From NCBI GenBank assembly GCA_964552205.1, contig CAZKFT010000012.1:1-51888 (forward strand): DNA of 51,888 bases, in the 5' to 3' direction. The stretch comes from JAIVGZ01 sp964552205. GTDB lineage: Bacteria; Pseudomonadota; Gammaproteobacteria; Natronospirales; JAIVGZ01. How positions within the stretch are numbered: position 1 is the first letter of the stretch; each line of letters starts with the position of its first letter. Made by a program: the position numbers and the translations under genes. The notes under the pieces were generated by a model. It saw only the letters and a list, made by a program, of their open reading frames with translations, made no database searches and was not told where the DNA came from. Positions 7,602 through 16,192 of the stretch are shown piece after piece.

Positions 7602-8024
7602 TTAACGGTCCAGGACCGACATGGTGAGCCGGCTGATGCAAACCAGCCGTTCTGCCTCATCCACAATCCGGATTTCCCAGACTTGGGTTGTCCTGCCGAG
7701 ATGCACAGGGCGGGCCGTGCCCGTGACAACGCCGGATTTCACGGAACGAATGTGGTTGGCATTGATGTCCAGACCGACGGCAAGTTGGCGCTCGCGATCA
7801 ATGACCAGATTGGCGGCGGTACTGCCAATGGACTCCGCGAGCGTGACCGAAGCGCCGCCGTGGAGAATGCCAGCAGGCTGCCGCGTGCGCTCGTCCACCG
7901 GCATGCTGGCCGAGATCCAATCGTCGCCAACATCCGTGAACATGATGCCGAGATGGCCGACCAGGCCGGCGCGCAAATGGGCATTCAGCAACTCCGGTGT
8001 CAACGGGTCTTTCCAGATGCTCAT
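7602..8024 (-). CDS. hotdog-fold acyl-CoA thioesterase (PaaI/MenI/EntH type)
   Basis: A 140-residue hotdog protein. The motif GILHGGASVTLAESIGS is the helix and catalytic region of the YbdB/MenI/PaaI group: an Asn or His, a Gly-Gly turn, then an acidic residue that activates water. The later strand GRTTQVWEIRI is also typical. Such enzymes hydrolyse acyl- or aroyl-CoA thioesters in the cytoplasm; the substrate cannot be told from sequence. I prefer ATG 8024 because it overlaps the upstream stop as ATGA, whereas the longer frame reaches into that gene. The next gene, lptM, starts about ten bases downstream. Confidence 0.85.
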   Translation of the reverse strand: MSIWKDPLTPELLNAHLRAGLVGHLGIMFTDVGDDWISASMPVDERTRQPAGILHGGASVTLAESIGSTAANLVIDRERQLAVGLDINANHIRSVKSGVVTGTARPVHLGRTTQVWEIRIVDEAERLVCISRLTMSVLDR

Positions 8025-8461
8025 ACAGGTTTCACCACCATCATCCACAGACTGAGGAAAGTCATCACTGCCGCCACGAGCATAGTGCTCTTGCAGGCGA
8101 ATGCAACCCGACCTGTTCCGCGGCCATCCAGCATGCTCAGGTAACAGGGCAGAACAAGCAGTAGCCAGAGCACGGCGGTCGCGACAAGCAGCCCGCTAGC
8201 GGTCTTGATCCAATGCAGGGTGAAATAGTCCGGAGATAGAACGCGCCCCATCAACATGCCGGTGCCCAACAGAATCGCGAAGCCGCCACCGACCGTGACC
8301 AGAGTGGTGAACAGCACAGTCTTCTTCATTCCGGCACTCGCGCTTGGTGGCAAATGCCGCAATGCATGCAAGAGGAAAACCGGCGCGAAGAATATCCAGC
8401 CGGCGAATGCAACGGTTGCCAGCACATGCAGGAACTTCACCCATAGATATGCGTCGTGCAT
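8021..8461 (-). CDS. four-helix integral membrane protein, DUF2269/CopD-like
   Basis: This is a 146-residue protein with four hydrophobic segments, near residues 8-30, 48-72, 82-106 and 123-142. The pattern of a conserved His in the first helix (WVKFLHVLATVAFAGW), a Gly-rich second helix and a WIKTASGL third helix resembles small membrane proteins of the DUF2269 or CopD-like type. I cannot assign a function. It shares one base with the end of the antiporter gene upstream (TGATG) and four with the thioesterase downstream, so it is translationally coupled to both. Confidence 0.65.
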   Translation of the reverse strand: MHDAYLWVKFLHVLATVAFAGWIFFAPVFLLHALRHLPPSASAGMKKTVLFTTLVTVGGGFAILLGTGMLMGRVLSPDYFTLHWIKTASGLLVATAVLWLLLVLPCYLSMLDGRGTGRVAFACKSTMLVAAVMTFLSLWMMVVKPV

Positions 8462-10176
8462 CAGTCCCCCAGTTTCAGACCTACACGGGTGATACGGTCA
8501 CCCTCCATCTCACGCACCACAATTTCCACATGCGCGATTCGAACACGGTCTCCGACAACCGGTGTGCGAACCGTACGAACGATGTAGGCAGCAAGCGTGT
8601 CGTCTGTGCGGTCATCCGACAGCTCAATGCCGTAGTGTTGCAGAAGGTCGGACAAGGGGACATCCGGTCCCAGTACGAACTCACCAAAGAAGCGGTGTTG
8701 CTGTGCTGCGTCCGTGCCCGGAACCGCCACGAACATCGGGTCCAATGCCTCGACATCATCTTGTTTGACGATGAGATAAGCATAGTCGCCTTTCTGCAGG
8801 GCTCCTGCGTCATCCGGCTCCACCAACTGACCGCCTCGGACCAACATCATGGAGCGGGCCTGCAGGTTGATGCGCAGATCGTCCGCCATCCGGCCGAGGG
8901 CTGGGCTGTCTGCGGCAATCTTGTAGCCCACGATTTCGTAGTCCACCTGACCGGGAAGCTCCAGCTCCACGCGTTGGACCCGCTGCGACCCGGTGGGCAA
9001 CTCTACCTTTGCCAAGCGTGCCGCCAACGGGACCGACCAGCCCTGTAACAGCAGGGAGATCAGAACGATAAAGAAGGCGATGTTGAAGAAGAGGGCGGCA
9101 TTCTCCAGTCCTGCAATCAGAGGGAACATCGCCAGCACGATGGGGACGGCACCGCGCAGGCCGACCCACGCGATAAAGCAACGCTCCCGGAATTTGAAGC
9201 GGAAGGGTAGCAGCGACACCCATACCGCTATGGGTCGGGCGACGAAAATCAGGACCAAGGCAATGGCGAGACCCTGTGGCGCAACTTCAATCAATTCACT
9301 GGGAGAGGCCAACAAGCCCAGAATGAGGAACAGTCCAATCTGTGCCAGCCATGCCACCCCATCGTAGAAGCGTTGGATGTTGTGCAGTGCCTGGACGCGC
9401 CGATTGCCGATGACCAACCCGGCCAGGTAAGCGGCGAGGAAGCCGCTAGCACCGAGCATCTGCGTGGTACCGAAGATGACCGCGCATCCAGATAGCGCAA
9501 GCAGCGGGTACAGGCCGGCACTCAGGGTGAGCCTGTTGATCAGGAACACCAATACCAGGCCCCCGCTGATGCCGAGTGCGGCGCCCGCGCCCATCTGCCA
9601 GACGAAATCCCAGATCACTCCTAGCCCAGGGGCACTGGCGCCGGTGGAAATCGCCTCCACCAAGACGACTGTGAGGAAGATGGCCATGGGATCGTTGGTG
9701 CCGGATTCGATCTCCAAGGTGGCGGCAACACGCTCGTTGAGTGCGCGGTTGCTACCGCTCAAAAGAGCGAAAACCGCCGCAGCGTCGGTAGAGGCGACGA
9801 TGGCCCCGATCAACAAGGCCTCCATCCATCCCAGATTCAAGACAAGCCAGGCGAATCCGCCGGTGGCTGCAGCCGTGATAAGCACGCCGACACTGGCGAG
9901 TGACAAGGCCGGTCGCAGACCGACGCGGAACAGCTTCAGGTTGGTGCGCAGGCCGCCGTCGAAGAGAATCACGGCCAGCGCCAAACTACCTCCAAGATAC
10001 GCCAGCCCAACATCATCAAATTGCAGTCCGCCCGGCCCGTCCTCGCCAGCCAGCATGCCGATAACGAGAAACACCAGGAGCAGGGGCATGCCGATGCGCG
10101 GCGAAATCGCGCCGGCAATCACGCTCAGGAGCACGAGAATGCCCCCGAGGAAAATGATCTGGTTGGTAAGCTCCAT
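8461..10176 (-). CDS. nhaP2: potassium/proton antiporter NhaP2 (CvrA) family
   Basis: A 571-residue cation/proton antiporter of the CPA1 family. About twelve transmembrane helices span residues 1-395; the characteristic helix-5 region reads IGAIVASTDAAAVFALL, containing the Asp pair expected of the ion site. After the membrane part come a TrkA-C (RCK-C) domain around residues 405-485, then a CorC/HlyC-type transporter domain to the C-terminus. This is the layout of NhaP2/CvrA, which exports K+ in exchange for protons in the inner membrane. It heads the minus-strand operon. A TATAAT box ends six bases before the ATG with no Shine-Dalgarno box, so its mRNA may be leaderless. Confidence 0.9.
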   Translation of the reverse strand: MELTNQIIFLGGILVLLSVIAGAISPRIGMPLLLVFLVIGMLAGEDGPGGLQFDDVGLAYLGGSLALAVILFDGGLRTNLKLFRVGLRPALSLASVGVLITAAATGGFAWLVLNLGWMEALLIGAIVASTDAAAVFALLSGSNRALNERVAATLEIESGTNDPMAIFLTVVLVEAISTGASAPGLGVIWDFVWQMGAGAALGISGGLVLVFLINRLTLSAGLYPLLALSGCAVIFGTTQMLGASGFLAAYLAGLVIGNRRVQALHNIQRFYDGVAWLAQIGLFLILGLLASPSELIEVAPQGLAIALVLIFVARPIAVWVSLLPFRFKFRERCFIAWVGLRGAVPIVLAMFPLIAGLENAALFFNIAFFIVLISLLLQGWSVPLAARLAKVELPTGSQRVQRVELELPGQVDYEIVGYKIAADSPALGRMADDLRINLQARSMMLVRGGQLVEPDDAGALQKGDYAYLIVKQDDVEALDPMFVAVPGTDAAQQHRFFGEFVLGPDVPLSDLLQHYGIELSDDRTDDTLAAYIVRTVRTPVVGDRVRIAHVEIVVREMEGDRITRVGLKLGD

Positions 10177-10182
10177 CGCCCG

Positions 10183-10188
10183 ATTATA
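10183..10188 (-). promoter_or_regulatory. -10 box (TATAAT) directly before nhaP2
   Basis: TATAAT on the minus strand, six bases before the ATG at 10176. No good -35 hexamer is evident. The spacing places initiation at or near the start codon. Confidence 0.5.
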
Positions 10189-10199
10189 CGAACAGTCTG

Positions 10200-10205
10200 T
10201 ACAAT
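10200..10205 (+). promoter_or_regulatory. -10 box (TACAAT) directly before the esterase gene
   Basis: TACAAT ends eight bases before ATG 10214, with no Shine-Dalgarno box between. It lies back to back with the nhaP2 box, only eleven bases away. Confidence 0.5.
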
Positions 10206-10213
10206 TCCCCGGA

Positions 10214-10870
10214 ATGCTCGAAACGATTGAGGTTCAACCTGCGGTTGCCGTCAAGGCAACAGTCATCTGGCTCCATGGGTTGGGCGCGGACGGGCATGAT
10301 TTCGAGCCCATCGTGCCGGAGCTACGGCTTCCTCAGCGTCTTGGGGTGCGGTTCATTTTCCCCCATGCGCCGGTGAGGCCGGTCACCCTCAACGGCGGTA
10401 TTCCCATGCGGGCATGGTTTGACCTCTATTCGCTGGAGCGCGACATGCGCGTGGACTTGGATGGTATCGAGCAAGCGAGGTCTGAGGTTACCGCTTTGGT
10501 CGCACGCGAGCAGGAGCGCGGCGTGCCGCCATCTCGTATCGTCATTGCGGGGTTTTCCCAAGGAGGCTCGTTGGCGCTGGTGACGGCGCTGGGATTGGAG
10601 ACGCCCCTCGCTGGAATCATCGGCATGTCATGTTGGTTGCCGGCTGCGTACACGAAGGTTCATGAAGCGCAGAAAGGCACGCCGGTCTTTCTTGCTCATG
10701 GAACCTTTGACCCGGTGGTTGCTGTGGATTACGGGCGTGCGACCCACGCTGCGCTGACCGACGCGGGAATGAAGGTGGATTGGCATGAGTACCCGATGGC
10801 CCATCAGGTCTGTGCCGAACAGATTGCGCACATCAGTAGCTTCCTCGCGGCAAATCTGTCCGACAGCTAA
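10214..10870 (+). CDS. carboxylesterase / phospholipase, alpha/beta hydrolase
   Basis: A 218-residue enzyme of the small carboxylesterase/lysophospholipase family, related to Pseudomonas EstB and acyl-protein thioesterases. The oxyanion region is LHGLGADGHDF near residue 20. The catalytic serine lies in IAGFSQGGS (about residue 116), the aspartate in HGTFDPVV (about 170) and the histidine in PMAHQVC (about 201). A frame extending far upstream is open but lies inside the opposite nhaP2 gene. ATG 10214 fits the family's N-terminus and the TACAAT box before it. Its stop codon overlaps the tamB stop on the other strand within CTAA. It is cytoplasmic, since no signal peptide is seen. Confidence 0.92.
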   Translation: MLETIEVQPAVAVKATVIWLHGLGADGHDFEPIVPELRLPQRLGVRFIFPHAPVRPVTLNGGIPMRAWFDLYSLERDMRVDLDGIEQARSEVTALVAREQERGVPPSRIVIAGFSQGGSLALVTALGLETPLAGIIGMSCWLPAAYTKVHEAQKGTPVFLAHGTFDPVVAVDYGRATHAALTDAGMKVDWHEYPMAHQVCAEQIAHISSFLAANLSDS

Positions 10871-13800
10871 CGCTCGATGGTGTATTTCAGGTCGGTCGAG
10901 CTGGCCTCTTCGCTGGTTTCAACCTCAACCGACCAATTCCGATTCAGGTGGAAACGCAATCGTAAGGAGTTGGTGGACTCGAACAGACCGATGCCATAGC
11001 CGACATACACTCTCGGCGAGAAGTAGTGTCCTATGACGAGCGCGGCCTGGTCCGGCTCTAACCCATGTTCGATGCCAACCTCGCTGATACCCAGCCGCCG
11101 ACCGAGTTCCCGGGCCAGCAGCTCCCCGCCAGCCAAGCTTGCGCTGCGCGCGGTGCGATTCAACAGTTGTTGTTCGGCACCACTGGTCTGGGCCAATGGC
11201 ATTCCCAGCACCAACCATGACAGCAGTTCCGCTTGCTGCATGCCTGGCTCTGAAATCAGGCTCAACTCCGGGGCGCGCAATGTGCCGCGCACGTTCACGC
11301 CCACCATCACGTCGCGAGGGCGCCGCACAGCGCGTATATCCAGACCAGGCTGGGTGATTGGCCCGCCGGTGAAGATGAGGCGTCCGCGCTCGATTTCCAG
11401 AGCTTGCCCCCAGGCGGCATATCGGCCCTCTTGAATCTGCAGTTCGCCCGTGGCGGTGGTCTGCTGCCCCGGCTCGTCCACGGCTGTCAGTCCACCCGTG
11501 ATGAGACCCGTCAAGCCGAATCCGTCAAAACTCACATCACCGAGGCGCATGCGGATTCGCGTGTGGATGCGCCATCGCTCCTCCAAACCATCGCCCACCC
11601 CGTCGTCAATAAGGATCTCGTCATCAGATCTCTGCACGACAGTGGTGAAGTCGTTTGGTGCGAGTTGCGCTCTGGGTACCCGAAGGTCGCCATCGATACG
11701 AATCGTGTGCCCTTCGATTGTGATGTCGATTCGTGGTGCGATGACCACTTGGGCTTCCGGTGTCGCGGATGCCTGAAAATCTTCTCCCTCAAGCCGCGCG
11801 CCGCCGATGAGTTTGCCGTCGCGCACGGCGAAAATTCCGGTGATGCTCATGACACCTTCACCAGAACGCGTCTGTGCACGAACTGCGAGCAGGTCCCGCC
11901 CACCTTCGAGTTCGAACTCCATGTCTGTCAGTCGTAACCCGAGGCGAGGAAGTGTCATGACACCATCCGCGATGACGAACTCGCCACGGAACTGCGGATT
12001 GTTCAGCGTACCCTCCATGACAAGGTCTGCATCGAACTGCCCGGTGACGGTACCCACATCGGGAATCAGTGCGGGAATAAGATTGAAATCGGTGAACTGA
12101 CCCTTGAATCGGGCGGCAACCGGTCGTTCGCCACGCTCGCCGGCCGCGTTGTCTGCAATCGGCATCGAGAGCGTCGCGTCCAAGGTGCCGCCGTCCGCCA
12201 GCGCGAAGCGGAATGCGCCCTGCAGGTCCCCGGCATGGGCCCCTGCCTCCAGCGAGACGCTATTCCAGGCAATCAACGCGACAACTCCGTCAGGCGTTTC
12301 CTGCTTCCACGCGCCTTCGTCGACAGAGAGGTCGAGAGAAATGCGTGGCTGTGCCGCCTCGGGCTCCCAGACCAGTGCCGCCTGACCATCCACCATCCCC
12401 TCAAAGATGAATCCCACGGGTAGCCAAGCACTGAGTGCTTGCAGGGGAAGCCCCCGGAGTTGTGCGGTGGCGGCTATGCCGTCCGGTCCCGCCCAATGAC
12501 CGGATGCGCACAGCGAGTGTGTTGACGCCGCTTGCGTCCAACAGGATTCATTCAAACGAATCGCGGAGGTGGATAAGCTCAGACCAGCAGGCCCGGTGAG
12601 TATCCAGCGGGTATACCCCTGCCGATGAAACTGCGCGTTCACCAGACTGCCAGTGAGCGTGCTCTCTTGCCACGCGCCCCGAATCTGCAAGTTTGCGTCC
12701 AGCCCCTCGGCGTGTGCGGACAACTCCAAGGACAGGTCCTCAGTCTTACCTGACAGACTTGCGGTCAGCTCTCCGATGCGTTGTCCTGCCAGTTGCAATC
12801 CCCGGATGTGCAGTCTGGCAGTGTTGTCCTCTCCTGCCGCCAGCTTGACCGCGCCAGCTCCTCGCGCGCTCTCGACGCGAATATCAGCCCACCGGAGGCG
12901 GTCGGATTCCAGTTCGAACTCGAGCTCGGGCTGCTCGACAGTGCCACGCAGTGTTCCTTCAGCACGAAGCCGTCCACTTGTCTGAGGCGCAAGGACCGCC
13001 AGGTCCGGGATGCGAACGCGCCAATCGAGATTCAGGATTTCATCAAGCGTGCCGCTGATGTGTGCTTCCGCGTCGCCAACATTGGCATTCACATCTACCT
13101 GTCGCAGCGTCGTGCCTTGGCCCTGCGCCAGGCCTTCCATGTCGAACGTCCATTCGTTGAATGTACCGGTGATGCGCTGGAGTTCCGCCCTCCAACCGTC
13201 GACCCCACCTGTCGCACTCACAAGCCCTTCAGGGCTGTGCATGCCAGCAACCCTGAGGTCGGCCCAACGCACCTCCGCTGATCCCCGCAAGTCCCGGATA
13301 TCGATGGGCCAGGCAACGCGGCCTTCACCGCGGACCCGTCCTACGGGTTCATCGCCGAGCTGACCATCAGCAGTCACCTGCAGCGTACTGCCTTGCAGGT
13401 CCATGCTCAGCGTGCCATCGGTGCTTGCAATATCGTCGCGTAATCGCAAGCCGGTCCAATGACCCCGTAGCCTCCCACTCGGCAACCCACCATCCCACGC
13501 GTAGCGACCCGATCCCTCAAAGCGCCCCAACATTCCGGCAACGGAGGTTTCCAATGACCGGATGACTAGCAACTCCGCACCCCAGGCTGCCTCCATTTGA
13601 ATATCGGTGGACGGCAGACTTTCGGAGGACAAAGTCATCGTGGCCAGTACGGTGAGATCCTCCACCCATCCCTGCAGTGCAAAGTCGCCGGTCACCAGGA
13701 GCGCAGCATCCAGATCCGCCCACTCGTGCAGCGGGAAGTCCTCCAGCTGCAGTTGAGCATCCACCGTCCGGTTGGCCAGTGGTTGCGAAAGCGCGCCATG

Positions 13801-14439
13801 CAATCGAACCATCCCGTCCGTGGTGGTGGCGACGAACGGAATGCGGTCGTGACTTCCATCAAGCAGAGCAAGGGCGCCCGTAAGGTCCGGGGTGTCAGGT
13901 ATGGACAGGGTCCAGGTGGCATCGAGCGAACCCAGCTGTGCCCGTCTGCCCTCCGCGCGAATTGCACCGCTAAGTAGATTGTTCATCTGTAGCAGCACGA
14001 AATTGTCTCGTGTGACGACAAGCTCGCGGATGTCCAATGCATCCAGTCTCAACGGTAGCGGCATCTCAAAGCCGCCGCGGGCAGGGCCGCTGGCCGGGCG
14101 CGCTGTCTGCGTGGTGGTTCCGCGGAGGGCGACCTCCACCCTTTCGGCGCGGAGCTCGGTGATGTGCGCACGTCCCATCAGCGCTGGCAGCAACCGCCAT
14201 GATGTGCGCAGTTCATCGATTGTGACCACCATGGCATCACCGTCACGCCAGACCACCCGCGCGATTGAAACCCCACTGGCAAGTCGCCCACTCACGCCCT
14301 CGAGTGCCAAGCCAGGTACGCGCGCTTCCACCTGAGCTGCGACTCCCCGTAGCACTGTCTCGCTGGTGAGCAGTACAAGCGGTGCCGCAAGCAGCAGAAC
14401 CAGGACGGCGCCTGCGAGCCAGCGTTTACGCAACTTCAC
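10867..14439 (-). CDS. tamB: translocation and assembly module subunit TamB
   Basis: This 1190-residue protein has one N-terminal membrane anchor (about residues 5-27, WLAGAVLVLLLAAPLVLL), a very long beta-rich body of AsmA/TamB-like repeats, and the conserved C-terminal TamB (DUF490) domain. The C-terminal segment runs from about 880 and includes YAAWGQALEIERGRL and GSVY-like features near VYVGYGIGLFES. Known: TamB bridges the two membranes, works with TamA and contributes to outer-membrane protein assembly and anterograde phospholipid transport. It overlaps tamA by four bases (ATGA) and follows it, the normal order. Its stop codon overlaps that of the convergent esterase gene, which leaves no space for a terminator. 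Confidence 0.96.
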   Translation of the reverse strand: MKLRKRWLAGAVLVLLLAAPLVLLTSETVLRGVAAQVEARVPGLALEGVSGRLASGVSIARVVWRDGDAMVVTIDELRTSWRLLPALMGRAHITELRAERVEVALRGTTTQTARPASGPARGGFEMPLPLRLDALDIRELVVTRDNFVLLQMNNLLSGAIRAEGRRAQLGSLDATWTLSIPDTPDLTGALALLDGSHDRIPFVATTTDGMVRLHGALSQPLANRTVDAQLQLEDFPLHEWADLDAALLVTGDFALQGWVEDLTVLATMTLSSESLPSTDIQMEAAWGAELLVIRSLETSVAGMLGRFEGSGRYAWDGGLPSGRLRGHWTGLRLRDDIASTDGTLSMDLQGSTLQVTADGQLGDEPVGRVRGEGRVAWPIDIRDLRGSAEVRWADLRVAGMHSPEGLVSATGGVDGWRAELQRITGTFNEWTFDMEGLAQGQGTTLRQVDVNANVGDAEAHISGTLDEILNLDWRVRIPDLAVLAPQTSGRLRAEGTLRGTVEQPELEFELESDRLRWADIRVESARGAGAVKLAAGEDNTARLHIRGLQLAGQRIGELTASLSGKTEDLSLELSAHAEGLDANLQIRGAWQESTLTGSLVNAQFHRQGYTRWILTGPAGLSLSTSAIRLNESCWTQAASTHSLCASGHWAGPDGIAATAQLRGLPLQALSAWLPVGFIFEGMVDGQAALVWEPEAAQPRISLDLSVDEGAWKQETPDGVVALIAWNSVSLEAGAHAGDLQGAFRFALADGGTLDATLSMPIADNAAGERGERPVAARFKGQFTDFNLIPALIPDVGTVTGQFDADLVMEGTLNNPQFRGEFVIADGVMTLPRLGLRLTDMEFELEGGRDLLAVRAQTRSGEGVMSITGIFAVRDGKLIGGARLEGEDFQASATPEAQVVIAPRIDITIEGHTIRIDGDLRVPRAQLAPNDFTTVVQRSDDEILIDDGVGDGLEERWRIHTRIRMRLGDVSFDGFGLTGLITGGLTAVDEPGQQTTATGELQIQEGRYAAWGQALEIERGRLIFTGGPITQPGLDIRAVRRPRDVMVGVNVRGTLRAPELSLISEPGMQQAELLSWLVLGMPLAQTSGAEQQLLNRTARSASLAGGELLARELGRRLGISEVGIEHGLEPDQAALVIGHYFSPRVYVGYGIGLFESTNSLRLRFHLNRNWSVEVETSEEASSTDLKYTIER

Positions 14440-16166
14440 AGGTCAATCCCCAAGGTCAAGTGGATACGTGCGCGCCTACCGCCGGGGTCGTCGAACGGGT
14501 GCGCGACATCGAGTGCAAACACCGCGAAGGGCAACTGCCAACGCAGCCCGATGCCTGCGCCGGTGCTGAAGCCATCACCGAAGTCGTTGAAGGCATTGCC
14601 GTGGTCCGCGAAGACTGCCACGCCCCACTGGTCGGTCAGCCAGTGCTCCCATTCCACGCTGGCCGCGGCCAGATACTTTCCGCCGATCACGTCTCCATCC
14701 ACATTGCGCGGACCGAGAGAGTTGAAGCGGTAACCGCGGACGCTGTAATCACCACCCGCGAAGAAACGTTGGGATGCCGACAGGCTTGTAGCGTCGTCGG
14801 TGGCGATGGCTCCGACATCCAGGCGTAGCAGCAAACGGTCCTGCTCGCCTATGGGAAACGTGAGACGGGTACGGGCCCGGACGGAAAGGAACAGCGTTGG
14901 TGCGCCCAGCGTGGGTCCGGACCCCGAAACATTGAGTGTAAAGCGGGTGGCGTCGCGGGGACGCGGCCCGCTCTCGCCGCCGGTGTAAATCCACTCGCCG
15001 CCCGGAATGATCTGGGTGCGGAGTGTCGCGTTCGCATTGAGGATGTCACGCTCTCGAAGCACCGTGGTGGACAATGTCTGCTGCCAGCGGTCTTGTCGGG
15101 TAACCCAGGCACCCACCAGCTCCGCTCGCTCACTATCAATGTCACCCAGTTCCTCGCGTACGAGGTTGCCGACAAGGGTAAGGCGCTCCCACACCGGATT
15201 CTCAAGCGGTATCAGGTATCGCGTCGTCAGTGACTGATACACCCGTGACAACTTCACATCCGCACTCAAGCGATGGCCGCGCCTGTTGACCCTGCGGTTC
15301 TGCCAACCCGCCAAGCCTCTTGGGCCGGTGTCTGTGGCGAAGCCGATACCGGCCGTGTAGCGGTGGCGTCGTGCCGGATGCATGCTTACAGTCACCGGCA
15401 CGTTGAGGTCGCCGGCAAGGCGGTGGGATGCGTCAACTTCTACTAGGTTGAAGTACTCGCTGTCACCCAGTGCATATTGCAGCTGCAGCAGGCTGGCGAG
15501 ACTGAATGGGTCGCCGGTTTCGAATGGCACGAAACGCTGCACGAACGCCTCGTCAAGAATGTCCTGCTCCAAGGTGATGGTGCCGAATCGATAACGCTCC
15601 CCGGTTTCAAGGTGCAGGATGATATCCGCAGCACGCTCACTCACAGACACCCGTAGCTCGTTGGTGGTGAAGCGAGCGTCCAGGTAGCCAAGGTCGTTGG
15701 CGGTATCTTGGAGCGCCTGCTTGATTCGTTCGTAATCCGGGTGGCGCAAACGGTCCCCGGGCAATGGCAGGTTACTTATGGCAGTGAAGGCAGCGTGTTC
15801 TTTTCCCGGGCCGTCTACACGCAGGTCGAACTCGCGTATGCGTACCGGCTCTCCGGTCCGCACGACATAGCGCGCCACCCACCGGCCAGTACCAACGTCT
15901 AGACTCGCATCCACTTCAGCTTCGTAAAACCCGAACGGCATCAGGGCTTCACGGATTTCCCTCGGTGCACGCGCATGCAAGCGATGCACCATGGTGTCGG
16001 TCAACTCCGGAAGCTCGCGATAGCGGTGCATGGAGAGGGCCTCCATGACATTGGCCAGCAGGTTGCCGGTGAGTCCCTCAATCTGGACATCGACCTCCGT
16101 TGCCGCGAGCGTAGGACTCATGGCAAGCAGCAGAATCAACGCAATCAGGGAGGTGCGAGGGGACAT
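14436..16166 (-). CDS. tamA: Omp85-family outer-membrane assembly factor TamA
   Basis: A 576-residue outer-membrane protein with a signal peptide (MSPRTSLIALILLLAMSPTL), N-terminal POTRA domains (about residues 22-270) and an Omp85 barrel to the C-terminus. The barrel's loop-6 signature is seen as GGDYSVRGYRF. The partner is TamB, encoded immediately downstream. A longer frame begins at 16262, but that would reach into the cyclase gene and would bury the signal peptide, so ATG 16166 is chosen. A TATAAT box ends seven bases before this ATG, so tamAB probably has its own promoter in addition to read-through from the cyclase operon. Confidence 0.95.
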   Translation of the reverse strand: MSPRTSLIALILLLAMSPTLAATEVDVQIEGLTGNLLANVMEALSMHRYRELPELTDTMVHRLHARAPREIREALMPFGFYEAEVDASLDVGTGRWVARYVVRTGEPVRIREFDLRVDGPGKEHAAFTAISNLPLPGDRLRHPDYERIKQALQDTANDLGYLDARFTTNELRVSVSERAADIILHLETGERYRFGTITLEQDILDEAFVQRFVPFETGDPFSLASLLQLQYALGDSEYFNLVEVDASHRLAGDLNVPVTVSMHPARRHRYTAGIGFATDTGPRGLAGWQNRRVNRRGHRLSADVKLSRVYQSLTTRYLIPLENPVWERLTLVGNLVREELGDIDSERAELVGAWVTRQDRWQQTLSTTVLRERDILNANATLRTQIIPGGEWIYTGGESGPRPRDATRFTLNVSGSGPTLGAPTLFLSVRARTRLTFPIGEQDRLLLRLDVGAIATDDATSLSASQRFFAGGDYSVRGYRFNSLGPRNVDGDVIGGKYLAAASVEWEHWLTDQWGVAVFADHGNAFNDFGDGFSTGAGIGLRWQLPFAVFALDVAHPFDDPGGRRARIHLTLGIDL

Positions 16167-16173
16167 TGCCCCA

Positions 16174-16179
16174 ATTATA
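16174..16179 (-). promoter_or_regulatory. -10 box (TATAAT) directly before tamA
   Basis: A consensus TATAAT on the minus strand lies seven bases before ATG 16166, in the 26-base space after the cyclase stop. There is no Shine-Dalgarno box. Confidence 0.5.
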
Positions 16180-16192
16180 GCGGTCTGCTCGT

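Noticed and set aside
9464..10213. A 250-codon upstream extension of the esterase frame
   Set aside because: It lies wholly opposite the well-supported nhaP2 gene, has shadow-like composition (rich in Pro, Ser, Arg, Thr), and the esterase family starts at ATG 10214.
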